Of a DNA stretch of 64,000 bases, positions 7,833 to 16,294 are shown piece by piece. A model generated the notes under the pieces. That model did no database searches. It was not told the DNA's origin and saw only the letters and a program-made list of their open reading frames with translations. The stretch comes from Aldehydirespirator sp965219165 (GTDB lineage: Bacteria > Actinomycetota > Acidimicrobiia > Acidimicrobiales > Aldehydirespiratoraceae): contig CBDCMW010000002.1 of assembly GCA_965219165.1 (NCBI GenBank), positions 1,240,001-1,304,000 on the forward strand, written 5' to 3'. The position numbers and the translations under genes were made by a program. Position 1 is the stretch's first letter. Each line of letters opens with the position of its first letter.

Positions 7833-10406
7833 TCAGTCGCTCGCGATGGCGTCGAGCACGTTCATGCGGCCCGCCCGGTAGGAGGGGAACACGGCTGCGA
7901 GCAGGCCGAAGACCATGGCCAGCACCACGAGCAGCACTATCTGTCCTGTTGGCACCGACACCCGGCTGATGATCTCGTCGGGGATCGCCACCGCGGTGGC
8001 CACGCCGAAGGCCAGCCCGAGCACCACTCCGACGAGCGCGCCATACAGGGCGATCGCGACCGCCTCCCAGCGGATCATGCGCCTCAGCTGTCGCCGGGTC
8101 ATGCCCACGGCCCTCAGCAGCCCGATCTCCCGGGTGCGCTCGAACACCGACAGCGTCAACGTGTTGACGATGCCGACCAGGGCGATGAACAGGGCGAACA
8201 GCAGGAAGACGTTCACCATCGCCAGCACAATGTCGAGGTTCGACTCAGCGGTCTCCTGGAACTGCTGCCGGTTCTCGAGGTTGGCCTGAGGGTAGGCGGC
8301 GAGCACGTCGTCGAGCAGCGCCTTGGTGTCTGCGGGCTCGCCGTCCGCCGCTCTGACCGCGACCCAGTCGTCGGCGGCCGACGTGGACACCCGGTCGTGC
8401 AGCGACTGGTCGATCAGCCACGCACCCCAGAAGGGCTCCTGAATCTGGGAGAAGACGGCGGCAACCGTGACGGGGACCCTGTCACCGCTCACGAAGGCGA
8501 GCTCGACCTCATCGCCCGCCGTCAGGCCCCAGTCTTCAGCTGTCTCGGCGTGCACGAGCAGTCCCGCGGCCGGATCGAAGCCGCTCAGCGAGCCGTCCGT
8601 CACTCCCAGGTTGGCCACGTCCTCGATACGGGCCAAGTCGGTGGCCGTGATGCCGGTCTCCTCGATCCGGTCCGGGGCGACGTCGCTGTAGATCTCCACC
8701 CGGTCGGAGTCGAAACCGACCACGGAGCCGGCGCCCGCCGAACGCAGATCCTCGGCCAGCGTCTTGGGCAGGCCCGCGTTGCTGTCGACGCTGATCACGT
8801 AGTCGGCTTCCACTGCGCTGCTGAGGCTCTCGACGAAAGTGTCCTTGAGGGATTGGCCCACCACCGACACCATCGCCACCAGCGCCAGGCCCACCGTTAG
8901 GGCTACCGCGGTGGCCGCGGTGCGTCTGGGGCTGCGGGCCGCGTTCTCGCGGGCGAGCCGGCCGGGGGTGCCGAACACCCGCTGCAGCGGACGGGCGAGA
9001 GCGGACACCACCGGTCCCGCGATCAGGGGGCTGAGCACGGCCACCGCCACGAACACGACCGCACCCCCGGCGGCCAGCGACAGGAGCTGCACCGTGGTGC
9101 TGTCGAAGTCGGCGAACAGCCCCCGCCAGGTGAGCACCAGTCCGACGATGGCGAGGGCGCCGCCCATGAGGGGTCGCCAAATGCGACGGTGCCCGGCGTC
9201 GGCCGCGGAGTCGTCGCGCAGACCAGCCACCGGCGACAGTCGCGACGCCTTGATGGCCGGGACCAGCGAAGCGACGACGGTGAAGCCGATCCCGACTGCG
9301 GCCGCCCAGATCACCGTGCGCAGCCTCAGGGGCAGCGGACCGTCGGGCAGCGATCCGCCGAACGCCGAGAACAGCGCCCGGATCCCCAGGGCTCCGAGCA
9401 TTCCCAGCGCGAGGCCCGCGACGGTGGCCACCGCGCCGATGATGACCGACTCTGTCAGCACCGACCGCCGCACCTGCCGGGGCGTGGCCCCGACGGCCCG
9501 AAGCAGCGACAGCTCTCGCACCCGCTGGCCGAGGACGATGTTGAAGGTGTTGGAGATGATGAAGGTGCTCACGAACAGCACCACGAAGGCGAACGACAGC
9601 AGGATCGTCTGGAACGGCCCGATGAAGCTCTCGAAGGCGTCGCCGAACTCCTCGGTGGCCTCCTCGGAAGTGATGACCTCGGTCTTCGGCGGCAGCACTG
9701 TCTCGATGCGGGCCCGCACCGCCTCGATGTCGGCGCCGGGCTCGGTCTTCACCGAGATCTGGTTGACCTCGCCCGGGAAGCCGAGCACCTCTTGGGCGGT
9801 GGCCGTGTCGAACACCGAGAACGTCGCGCCGACTCCGGCATTGTCGGGGAAGCCGAACTGGATGGTGCCGGTGAGGGTGAAGGTGCGGGGGCCGGTGGGG
9901 GTGACCACCTGGTACTCGCGGCCCAGTTCGAAGTCGTAGTCGGCGAATGTGCCGACGTCGATGGCGAACTCCGACAGCCCCCGGGGCCATTCGCCGGTGA
10001 TGAGGAAGAACTGCGAGAGCGACTCGTCCGCAGTCCAGTTGCTGCCCGCTATGGGTCCACCGAGGGTGGTGGGGGTCTCACCGGACCCGTCCACGGGAAT
10101 GACGCCGTCCACGAAGAACCCGCCCTCGGCGTCGGCCACCCCGTCGACGGCCCGGATGTCGCCGATGAGGCTGTCGGGCACCGACGGAGCGGCCGCGTCG
10201 GTGATGTCGCCGAAGGCCAGCTCGCCCCGCACCGTGAAGTCGGTGCCGGTGTTGATGTCTGCGGCGAGGTCGTCGAAGGTCGAGCGCAGCGAGTCGGCCG
10301 TCACGAAGGCGGCCGTCACGAAGGCGACGCCCACCACTACGGCGAGCGCGGTGAAGGCGAAGCGGATCTTGTTCGCCAGAACCGACTTGAGGGCCAGACG
10401 GAGCAT
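7833..10406 (-). CDS. FtsX-like ABC transporter permease (paralogue)
   Basis: An 857-residue paralogue of the next gene in the operon, with the same plan: N-terminal membrane helix, long extracytoplasmic domain, FtsX core with AVGATPRQVRRSVLTES, a second external domain and three C-terminal helices with AVGMTRRQLRRMIRWEA. The two permeases are similar throughout and probably arose by tandem duplication. The gene lies 46 bp after the ATPase gene and 25 bp before the second permease, so all three should be co-transcribed. The combination resembles the actinobacterial three-component exporters with two large permeases; function beyond export is not visible. Start ATG. Confidence 0.85.
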   Translation of the reverse strand: MLRLALKSVLANKIRFAFTALAVVVGVAFVTAAFVTADSLRSTFDDLAADINTGTDFTVRGELAFGDITDAAAPSVPDSLIGDIRAVDGVADAEGGFFVDGVIPVDGSGETPTTLGGPIAGSNWTADESLSQFFLITGEWPRGLSEFAIDVGTFADYDFELGREYQVVTPTGPRTFTLTGTIQFGFPDNAGVGATFSVFDTATAQEVLGFPGEVNQISVKTEPGADIEAVRARIETVLPPKTEVITSEEATEEFGDAFESFIGPFQTILLSFAFVVLFVSTFIISNTFNIVLGQRVRELSLLRAVGATPRQVRRSVLTESVIIGAVATVAGLALGMLGALGIRALFSAFGGSLPDGPLPLRLRTVIWAAAVGIGFTVVASLVPAIKASRLSPVAGLRDDSAADAGHRRIWRPLMGGALAIVGLVLTWRGLFADFDSTTVQLLSLAAGGAVVFVAVAVLSPLIAGPVVSALARPLQRVFGTPGRLARENAARSPRRTAATAVALTVGLALVAMVSVVGQSLKDTFVESLSSAVEADYVISVDSNAGLPKTLAEDLRSAGAGSVVGFDSDRVEIYSDVAPDRIEETGITATDLARIEDVANLGVTDGSLSGFDPAAGLLVHAETAEDWGLTAGDEVELAFVSGDRVPVTVAAVFSQIQEPFWGAWLIDQSLHDRVSTSAADDWVAVRAADGEPADTKALLDDVLAAYPQANLENRQQFQETAESNLDIVLAMVNVFLLFALFIALVGIVNTLTLSVFERTREIGLLRAVGMTRRQLRRMIRWEAVAIALYGALVGVVLGLAFGVATAVAIPDEIISRVSVPTGQIVLLVVLAMVFGLLAAVFPSYRAGRMNVLDAIASD

Positions 10407-10452
10407 GTCGGGGTCTTTGCGAGGTGTGTTGGTTCCGCGAGGGCCGGGCCGA

Positions 10453-11202
10453 CTAGGCGCCGAGCCGGGTCATGTGGTCGCGGATGGCCTGGGGTGTCGG
10501 ATCGGCGAGTTCGTCCACGATCTTGCCGTCCACTAGGAACACCACCCGGTCCGCGTAGGATGCGGCCACCGGATCGTGGGTGACCATGACGACGGTCTGG
10601 GCCATCTCGTCGACGGCGCTGCGAACGAATTCGAGGATCTCGCCCGCGGTGTTGGAGTCGACGTTGCCGGTGGGCTCATCGGCGAAGATGATCTGGGGCT
10701 TGCCGGCCAGCGCCCGGGCCACCGCCACCCGCTGCTGCTGGCCGCCCGAGAGTTCATTGGGACGGTGCTTCACCCGGTCGGCCAGCCCGGTGGCGCCCAC
10801 AACCTCGTCGATCCAAGCCTTGTCGCCCTTCTCCCCGGCGAGGTCCATGGGCAGGGTGATGTTCTCCATGGCGGTGAGGGTGGGCACCAGGTTGTAGGCC
10901 TGGAACACGAAGCCGACGTGGTCGCGGCGCAGCAGTGTGAGGTCGCGCTCCGACAGGGTGGTCAGGTCGGTGTCGCCGATGATCACCTGGCCGGAGGTGA
11001 CGGTGTCGAGCCCGGCCATGCAGTGCATCAGGGTGGACTTGCCCGAACCCGAAGGGCCCATGGTGGCGGTGAAGCGGCCCTGCTCGAAGGTCACGTCGAT
11101 GGCGTCGAGGGCGCGCACCTCGGTGTCGCCCGACCCGTAGATCTTGCTGGCGGCCACGGCACGGGCGGCTGTGGTGAGGGTCTGCGTGGGGGAGGGGGTC
11201 AC
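10453..11202 (-). CDS. ABC transporter ATP-binding protein, LolD/MacB type
   Basis: A 249-residue ABC ATPase. Walker A is GPSGSGKST (49-57), the Q-loop is FQAYNLVP (100-107), the signature is LSGGQQQR (151-158), Walker B is IIFADEPTGNVD (171-182) and an H-loop VTHDP follows. The GNVD after Walker B and the AYNLVPTLTAMEN segment are typical of the LolD/MacB/FtsE branch that works with FtsX-type permeases. It heads the operon with the two permease genes downstream. The start is GTG with an AGGAGA element 8 nt upstream. The 253-bp gap to the divergent gene at 11456 should contain the operon promoter; I see no clear box. Confidence 0.9.
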   Translation of the reverse strand: MTPSPTQTLTTAARAVAASKIYGSGDTEVRALDAIDVTFEQGRFTATMGPSGSGKSTLMHCMAGLDTVTSGQVIIGDTDLTTLSERDLTLLRRDHVGFVFQAYNLVPTLTAMENITLPMDLAGEKGDKAWIDEVVGATGLADRVKHRPNELSGGQQQRVAVARALAGKPQIIFADEPTGNVDSNTAGEILEFVRSAVDEMAQTVVMVTHDPVAASYADRVVFLVDGKIVDELADPTPQAIRDHMTRLGA

Positions 11203-11441
11203 AGGTTCTCCTAGACGCTGAGGGAAGGCTCACGCGGGACTCTACGAGCCGCCCGACATTCCCCAACATGGGGGATTCCCCTGTTTCTTGCCGGAGGGAC
11301 AGCGATGTTTCAAGGGGGGTCCGCCTCGTCGCTCCCGGAGTGCCCGTCGAGCCGCACACCCCCGAAATCGATATAGCCGAGTGCCGTGGTCCGACGGCCA
11401 GCTGCTGCCCGCCCGGGCGGCACATCACGAGCATGCGGCGC

Positions 11442-11447
11442 TACGGT
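11442..11447 (+). promoter_or_regulatory. Candidate -10 box (TACGGT), leaderless
   Basis: TACGGT ends 8 nt before the ATG at 11456, the spacing expected if transcription starts at the start codon. No Shine-Dalgarno sequence is evident upstream of this gene, which fits a leaderless message. Confidence 0.35.
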
Positions 11448-11455
11448 GGCCGCGC

Positions 11456-13066
11456 ATGCAGCCGTACAAGATTGCAACTTGGAGCGAGGTGCCCGACCGG
11501 GAGCCGGTGGGAGCGTTGGTGAGCAACGTCGACCTGGTGGTCGTGCGCTTCGACGACAACCACTCGGTGCTCTACGGGCGCTGCCTGCACCGGGGCGCGC
11601 TGATGTGCGACGGGAGCATCTCGGGCGACAACATCGTGTGCGGCCTGCACGGCTGGGACTACGTGTTCCACACCGGAGTCTCGAGCTACGACAACGCCGA
11701 GCGGCTGGCCAAGTTCTCGTCGTGGCTCGACGGCGACGAACTGCTGGTGGACCTCGACGAGATCCTGGCCTGGGAGAAGGAGCACCCCCAGCCCTTCGAC
11801 CGTGCCGCCTACCAGGGTGCCTATCAGGACCCCCACGGCGAGCCGGCCGAGCCCCACGTCGGGTTGATCCGCCGCCTCGCCAACGAGGGCCTCGAATACC
11901 TCGGCCACCACGGTCCGGTCGCCTCGATGGGCGTGCCCCGCACCGAGCTGCCGAGCTGGGACGACATCCAGTTCATGACCGCTCAACTCGCTCGGAGGCC
12001 CCGTCTTGACGACGAGCCTGTCGACACCGAGGTGGTCGTAGGCCCCAACGCGGCCCGGCCTCTGCGCCTGGAGATCCCGCTGCTGGTGAGCGACATGAGC
12101 TTCGGGGCGCTGTCGGAGGAGGCCAAGGTGGCCCTGTCCCGGGGCGCGGAGCGGTCCGGCACCGGTATCTGCTCGGGCGAGGGCGGGATGCTGCCTGAGG
12201 AGCGGGCCGAGAGCTCGCGGTACTTCTACGAGCTGGCCAGCGGCAAGTTCGGCTGGTCGATGGACAGGGCCGCCGGCTGCCAGGCCTTCCATTTCAAGCT
12301 GGGCCAGGGGGCCAAGACCGGCACAGGCGGGCACCTGCCCGGCATCAAGGTGCAGGGCAAGATCGCCGACGTGCGCGGCCTGGAGCCCGGCACGGCCGCC
12401 ATCTCGCCGTCGACGTTCGTGGACCTGTGCAACGAGGACGACTACCGCCGTTTCGGAGACGACGTGCGGGAGGCGTCGGGCGGCATCCCCATCGGGGTGA
12501 AGATGTCGGCCCAGCACATCGAGGACGACATCGACGCCGCCCTGCGGGTCGGGGTGGACTACATCATCCTCGACGGCCGCGGCGGCGGCACCGGCGCGGC
12601 GCCGGTCATCTTCCGCGACAACATCTCGGTGCCCACCATCCCCGCGCTGGCCCGGGCCCGGCGCCACCTCGACGCCCGGGGGCGCGGCGACGTGACGCTG
12701 GTGGTCACCGGAGGGCTGCGCACCCCGGCCGACTTCGCCAAGGCGTTGGCGCTGGGCGCCGACGCGGTGGCCGTGTCCAACGCGGCCATGCAGGCCATCG
12801 GCTGTCTGGGCATGAGGGCCTGCTCCACCAACAACTGCCCGGTCGGCATCGCCACCCAGCGCCCCGAGCTGCGGGCCCGCCTGCCCGTGGAGGAGGCGGC
12901 CGAGCGACTCCACAAGTTCTTCTGCGCCTCAGTGGAGCTGATGGCCGTGCTGGCGAGGGCCTGCGGCCACGCCCACCTCGGCGAGTTCTGCGCCGACGAC
13001 CTCACCACCTTCGACCGCGACATGGCCCACCTCACCGACATCCGCTACGGCGGAGTCCGACTCTGA
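11456..13066 (+). CDS. Rieske domain fused to FMN-binding glutamate-synthase-like domain
   Basis: A 536-residue fusion. Residues 1-110 form a Rieske [2Fe-2S] domain with C43-x-H45 and C62-x-x-H65. Residues 170-530 are the FMN/TIM-barrel domain of glutamate synthase (GltB domain 2), with IPLLVSDMSFGALS, GLEPGTAAISPS, IILDGRGGGTGAAP and the cluster motif GCLGMRACSTNNCPVGIATQ. The last keeps the Cys-x5-Cys-x4-Cys ligands of a 3Fe-4S cluster. There is no glutaminase domain and no GltD partner nearby, so it should not be a classical GOGAT. Electron flow Rieske to 3Fe-4S to FMN is inferred. A reading frame extends upstream, but the ATG at 11456 begins the recognisable Rieske domain. A short degenerate copy of its last about 17 codons sits at 14699-14752, beyond the fic gene. 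Confidence 0.8.
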   Translation: MQPYKIATWSEVPDREPVGALVSNVDLVVVRFDDNHSVLYGRCLHRGALMCDGSISGDNIVCGLHGWDYVFHTGVSSYDNAERLAKFSSWLDGDELLVDLDEILAWEKEHPQPFDRAAYQGAYQDPHGEPAEPHVGLIRRLANEGLEYLGHHGPVASMGVPRTELPSWDDIQFMTAQLARRPRLDDEPVDTEVVVGPNAARPLRLEIPLLVSDMSFGALSEEAKVALSRGAERSGTGICSGEGGMLPEERAESSRYFYELASGKFGWSMDRAAGCQAFHFKLGQGAKTGTGGHLPGIKVQGKIADVRGLEPGTAAISPSTFVDLCNEDDYRRFGDDVREASGGIPIGVKMSAQHIEDDIDAALRVGVDYIILDGRGGGTGAAPVIFRDNISVPTIPALARARRHLDARGRGDVTLVVTGGLRTPADFAKALALGADAVAVSNAAMQAIGCLGMRACSTNNCPVGIATQRPELRARLPVEEAAERLHKFFCASVELMAVLARACGHAHLGEFCADDLTTFDRDMAHLTDIRYGGVRL

Positions 13067-13222
13067 CGGGAGCACGCGGCGCCCATCGCGACTGCGTCAT
13101 CGGGGCTGTATCTCCCGAACGGGGAGGCTGCGCCACATCGCCTTATCCAGGAGGGTCCCGAGCGGCGATTTCTTGCCATGTTTCGTCTGGAAGATTTGTG
13201 TACGGACATTAGGAGTAGTTTA

Positions 13223-13254
13223 TTGACGCATACGAACACTTGTGCCGCTAGAAT
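13223..13254 (+). promoter_or_regulatory. Candidate promoter for fic
   Basis: TTGACG (13223-13228) and TAGAAT (13249-13254) lie in an AT-richer stretch. Their 20-bp spacing is longer than ideal, so the -35 assignment is doubtful. The -10 placement would put the transcript start near 13261, which supports the GTG at 13302 over an earlier one at 13242. The rest of the 235-bp gap shows nothing else I can name. Confidence 0.3.
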
Positions 13255-13301
13255 GTGACTCGGGTCATCCGCACGGGGCGGCGACCGGGCTGGGAGGCGA
13301 T

Positions 13302-14600
13302 GTGGGATCTCTGGCCGAGAGGTTCTGGGACGAGCGCCAGCATGTCTCGCGCCCCGTGGCCGAGGGCGACCCGCACCGGCTGGTGTTCCGCGCCTTCGTG
13401 CCCCATGCCGTCTCGGGATGGGCACCGACGTTCGACGAGGAGACATGGCGCCGGGTGGACGCCGCGCAGAACGCGGTGCGGGCATTGGAAGCCGACCACC
13501 CGCAGGGTTCCGCCGCGCCCGCGGAATGGCTGCTGCGACGGGCCGAGAGCGCTGCCTCCAGCACCATCGAGGGAGTGCGCCCTTCGGCGCGCCGGCTGGC
13601 GAGAGCCGAGGCGCAACTGTCTCTGTGGCAGGAGCAGCCTCGCTCGCAGGACTTGGAGGCCCTCCGCAACATCGAGGCCACCGAGCACGCCCTTGGGATC
13701 GGCTCCTCTCCCGGCCCGGTGACGGTGGAGGACATCTTGTCCATACACCGAACGCTGAGGGGCGGGGACGACCCCATCGCCGGGCAGATCCGCTCCGGCC
13801 AGAACTGGATCGGCTCGGGCTTCACGTCCACGCCCCTCAACGCGCAGTACGTCCCCCCTCCCCCCGAAGCGGTGCCCGCCCTGATGGGGGACCTGGTGGA
13901 GTGCATCAACTCGCCAGTGTCGGGACCGATGGTGCACGCGGCCGTCGTGCACGCCCAGTTCGAGGCGATCCACCCCTTCGCCGACGGCAACGGACGCACC
14001 GGACGCGCCCTGATCCACATGATGCTGCGTCGCAGCGGGCTCACCGGCTCCTGCACCCCGCCCATCAGCTCCTCTCTGGCCCGGCGCCGCGACGACTACA
14101 TACGAGCCCTCAACAGCAACTGCACTGTGTGCAGCCCCAACGACCCGCTGAGGTCGGCCGCGGCCGCCGAATGGACGAGGCTGCTGTCGTCCGCAGCCAT
14201 CGAGGCCTCCTACTACGCCCGGCGCATCATCGACCACGTGGCCGCCATCCGCCACGGGTGGCTGCACAAGATGAGCGCCCTGGGCGTGCGGCGCTCCAAC
14301 GCCGCCATGCGCCTGATCGAGACTCTCGCGGCGCGTCCCGTGCTCAACGCCGACAGCGCCGCCGCGATGCTGGACGTGGACGCGCGCACCGCCCGCCGCA
14401 GCCTCGACCTGCTCGTCACCGCCGGGATACTCGTCCAGCGCAGCGCCGGCAAGCGCAACCGCGTGTTCGAGGCGTCCGCCATCACCGATGCTCTCGCCGC
14501 GCTCGCGTCGATCAACGCCGGCGACAGCGACATTCACCTCCCGCCCCTGCCCGACGCCCCCACCAGCCAAGCCGGACCGCTCGACGAACCAAATCTGTAG
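13302..14600 (+). CDS. Fic/DOC family protein with N-terminal inhibitory motif
   Basis: A 432-residue Fic protein, likely an AMP-transferase acting on a host-cell target protein. The Fic motif HPFADGNGRTGR is at 224-235. An inhibitory helix motif S86-x3-E90-G91 (ASSTIEG) lies N-terminal to it, making it a class II, self-inhibited Fic. The C-terminus has a winged-helix segment (about 345-405, SNAAMRLIETLAARPVLNA), as in the common FicN-Fic-wHTH architecture. The GTG at 13302 has TGGGAGGCGAT directly upstream, a strong ribosome site, and is preferred over a GTG at 13242. No separate antitoxin gene is adjacent, consistent with the built-in inhibitory helix. The gene lies between the Rieske-FMN enzyme and a relic of that gene's 3' end, suggesting it was inserted there. 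Confidence 0.85.
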   Translation: MGSLAERFWDERQHVSRPVAEGDPHRLVFRAFVPHAVSGWAPTFDEETWRRVDAAQNAVRALEADHPQGSAAPAEWLLRRAESAASSTIEGVRPSARRLARAEAQLSLWQEQPRSQDLEALRNIEATEHALGIGSSPGPVTVEDILSIHRTLRGGDDPIAGQIRSGQNWIGSGFTSTPLNAQYVPPPPEAVPALMGDLVECINSPVSGPMVHAAVVHAQFEAIHPFADGNGRTGRALIHMMLRRSGLTGSCTPPISSSLARRRDDYIRALNSNCTVCSPNDPLRSAAAAEWTRLLSSAAIEASYYARRIIDHVAAIRHGWLHKMSALGVRRSNAAMRLIETLAARPVLNADSAAAMLDVDARTARRSLDLLVTAGILVQRSAGKRNRVFEASAITDALAALASINAGDSDIHLPPLPDAPTSQAGPLDEPNL

Positions 14601-14643
14601 AGACTCGCGTCACATATGCACAGAATCGATGCAGATTTGGTTC
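14586..14643. repeat. 12-bp perfect inverted repeat at the end of fic
   Basis: GAACCAAATCTG (14586-14597) and its exact reverse complement CAGATTTGGTTC (14632-14643) flank a 34-nt loop and overlap the fic stop codon. The stem is AT-rich compared with its surroundings. It could be a terminator stem or the end of an inserted segment. Confidence 0.5.
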
Positions 14644-14698
14644 AGGCAGCCGCCGATGAGCATTGACACCTCATCACTCGGCCGTCGATCGTGCACTG

Positions 14699-14755
14699 AC
14701 GACCGGGAGATGGCCCATCTCACCGGCTTCCGCTACGGCGGGGTCTGCCTCTGCC
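14699..14755 (+). pseudogene. Relic of the 3' end of the Rieske-FMN oxidoreductase gene
   Basis: This stretch reads DREMAHLTGFRYGGVCL in one frame and closely matches the C-terminus DRDMAHLTDIRYGGVRL of the enzyme encoded at 11456-13066. The nucleotide match is also clear (GGCCCA, CTCACCG and CGCTACGGCGG blocks in the same order). It has no start and no upstream domain. It is either the residue of a lost second copy or one end of a duplication made when the fic segment entered. Confidence 0.55.
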
Positions 14756-14766
14756 GCCGGCGTCGC

Positions 14767-15543
14767 CTAGCCCGCGGGGTCGGCGGGCCATCCGCAGTTG
14801 GGGCGGTCGGTGCCGAGGGCGTCGAGGTGGGCGGAGAACACGACCAAGGCCTCGTCATCGGCAAGGAACATGATGTCGATGAGGCGGTAGTCGGGGTCGA
14901 TCTGGGTGGGCGCCACGTCGGACGCCTGGCGGTAGTCGGGGTCGATGGTGTCGTAGCGGATGCGGTCCGCGAGTTCGGCGAGCCGTGCCGCGGCCTGCCG
15001 GAGGGTGGTGGCCCACAGCTCGCGGCACGCCGGGGAGGTGATGTTGACGTGGTAGCGCTCGCCGGGCCGGGCCTCGCGGCCGTAGTGGATGGTTAGGGTG
15101 CCGTCCACTCTCCGCGGCAATACGACGCGCTCGCTGCGGCCGGCGTCGTCGAAGATCACCACTGCGGCCGTGGTTCCGGTGCCGGCTGCGCCGACGACTT
15201 GGTCGACCAGCTCCGGCGGAGCGGGCAGCGCGACGAGTTCCACGTCGATGCCGAGTTCGTCCTGCAGATGGCGCTCGGCGGCGTGCGGGTCCTCGACCAG
15301 ATCGACGATCTCCAGGTGAATCTCCTCATCAAGATAGACGATCCTGAACAGATGGGCGGCGACCGGCTGCGCTCGTAGCGACGCGAGCACCAGGGCGGCG
15401 ACGGCAAGAACCGCGATCGCGGCGGTTGCCGTCAGCAAGACCCGGTTCCTGCGCCGGGAGCCGCGGGCTTGGATACGACGGCGAGCGGCGGCTTCGAGCT
15501 CGCGGCCGAGCTGGCGCTCGAAGTCGGAGAGATCGTGCGTCAT
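14767..15543 (-). CDS. Membrane-anchored protein paired with the ECF sigma factor
   Basis: A 258-residue protein with a cytoplasmic N-terminus rich in Arg (1-32), one membrane helix (about 33-59, VLLTATAAIAVLAVAALVLASL) and an extracytoplasmic domain of about 200 residues. The start overlaps the stop of the upstream ECF sigma gene (ATGA), so the two are translationally coupled. That arrangement is the usual one for an anti-sigma factor or a membrane regulator. I do not see the HxxxCxxC motif of a zinc anti-sigma domain, so the anti-sigma role is inferred only from topology and position. The external domain matches no family I recognise. Confidence 0.6.
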   Translation of the reverse strand: MTHDLSDFERQLGRELEAAARRRIQARGSRRRNRVLLTATAAIAVLAVAALVLASLRAQPVAAHLFRIVYLDEEIHLEIVDLVEDPHAAERHLQDELGIDVELVALPAPPELVDQVVGAAGTGTTAAVVIFDDAGRSERVVLPRRVDGTLTIHYGREARPGERYHVNITSPACRELWATTLRQAAARLAELADRIRYDTIDPDYRQASDVAPTQIDPDYRLIDIMFLADDEALVVFSAHLDALGTDRPNCGWPADPAG

Positions 15544-16139
15544 GGCCGGTCCCCTTGGCTGGGAGGCGCATCGAACTCGTCTCTGAGGCGGCGCAATCCT
15601 CTCATTACCAGGCTGCGGGCCGATCCGGGCTCGCAGCCCATCTGTTGGGCGATCTCGGCGTAGTCGAGCCGCTCGATGATGCGCAGGCGCACCGCCTCAC
15701 GGCTCTTGGGGGGCACGCGTCCCAGCGCCCGAGCGAGCCGCTCGGCGTCGAGGCGGGCGTCGGCGGCCTCGATCTCCTCCCAGCCTGCGGCCGCGGTGGG
15801 CGGCGTCTGGACTTGCAGCCGGCGCCGTGCTGCCGATGAGACCCGGTTCCACCGCCACATCCTCTTGAGCTGGTTGTTGGCGATGCCGTACAGCCACTGT
15901 TGCGGACTGCCCTTGGCGGGGTCGAATCGCTCCACGTTGGCGAGGGCGGCGGCGAAGGTCTCCGCGGTCAGGTCTGACGCCAGGTCGGGGTCGAGGGTCC
16001 GGGACCAGAAGAAGGTCAGGAGCGCCTTCACGTTGCGTGCGTAGAACATCCTGAAGGCCCGGGGGTCCGCGCCGGCCGAGGCCAGGAGTTCTGCGTCGCT
16101 GCGGCCGATGCTGGCCGGCCCCGACCTCGGAGACGTCAT
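15540..16139 (-). CDS. ECF-type RNA polymerase sigma factor
   Basis: A 199-residue sigma-70 family factor. Region 2 spans about 30-95, with YARNVKALLTFFWSRT, DLTAETFAAAL and GSPQQWLYGIANNQLKRMWR. Region 4 spans about 140-190, with PPKSREAVRLRIIERLDYAEIAQQMG and GSARSLVMRGLRRLRDEF. The start at 16139 gives the usual ECF length; an ATG at 16187 would add 16 residues of no recognisable character. It overlaps the membrane protein gene by 4 bp. The secreted protein gene just upstream (16295-16819) is on the same strand, but the sigma-regulated promoters cannot be identified. Confidence 0.85.
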   Translation of the reverse strand: MTSPRSGPASIGRSDAELLASAGADPRAFRMFYARNVKALLTFFWSRTLDPDLASDLTAETFAAALANVERFDPAKGSPQQWLYGIANNQLKRMWRWNRVSSAARRRLQVQTPPTAAAGWEEIEAADARLDAERLARALGRVPPKSREAVRLRIIERLDYAEIAQQMGCEPGSARSLVMRGLRRLRDEFDAPPSQGDRP

Positions 16140-16294
16140 CGTCGGCGAGGCTAGGCGCATCAACGTTGTAGTACGCGGAGTTCGCACCGGGTCCCTGCGC
16201 TGCTGCCAGGCACATCGAGTGTGTAAGGCGTGGGTCGGTGGGGTTCGACCGGGCGGGGCTCGCAGCGGCCGCGGCTGGCGGAAGTGTCACCGAG

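Noticed and set aside
5972..7969. Long plus-strand frame opposite the FtsX-type permease
   Set aside because: Low-complexity His/Arg/Gln-rich reading, antisense to a recognised permease with membrane helices.
13242..13301. Earlier GTG start for fic
   Set aside because: It lies upstream of the probable transcript start and lacks a ribosome site, while 13302 has GGGAGG directly before it.
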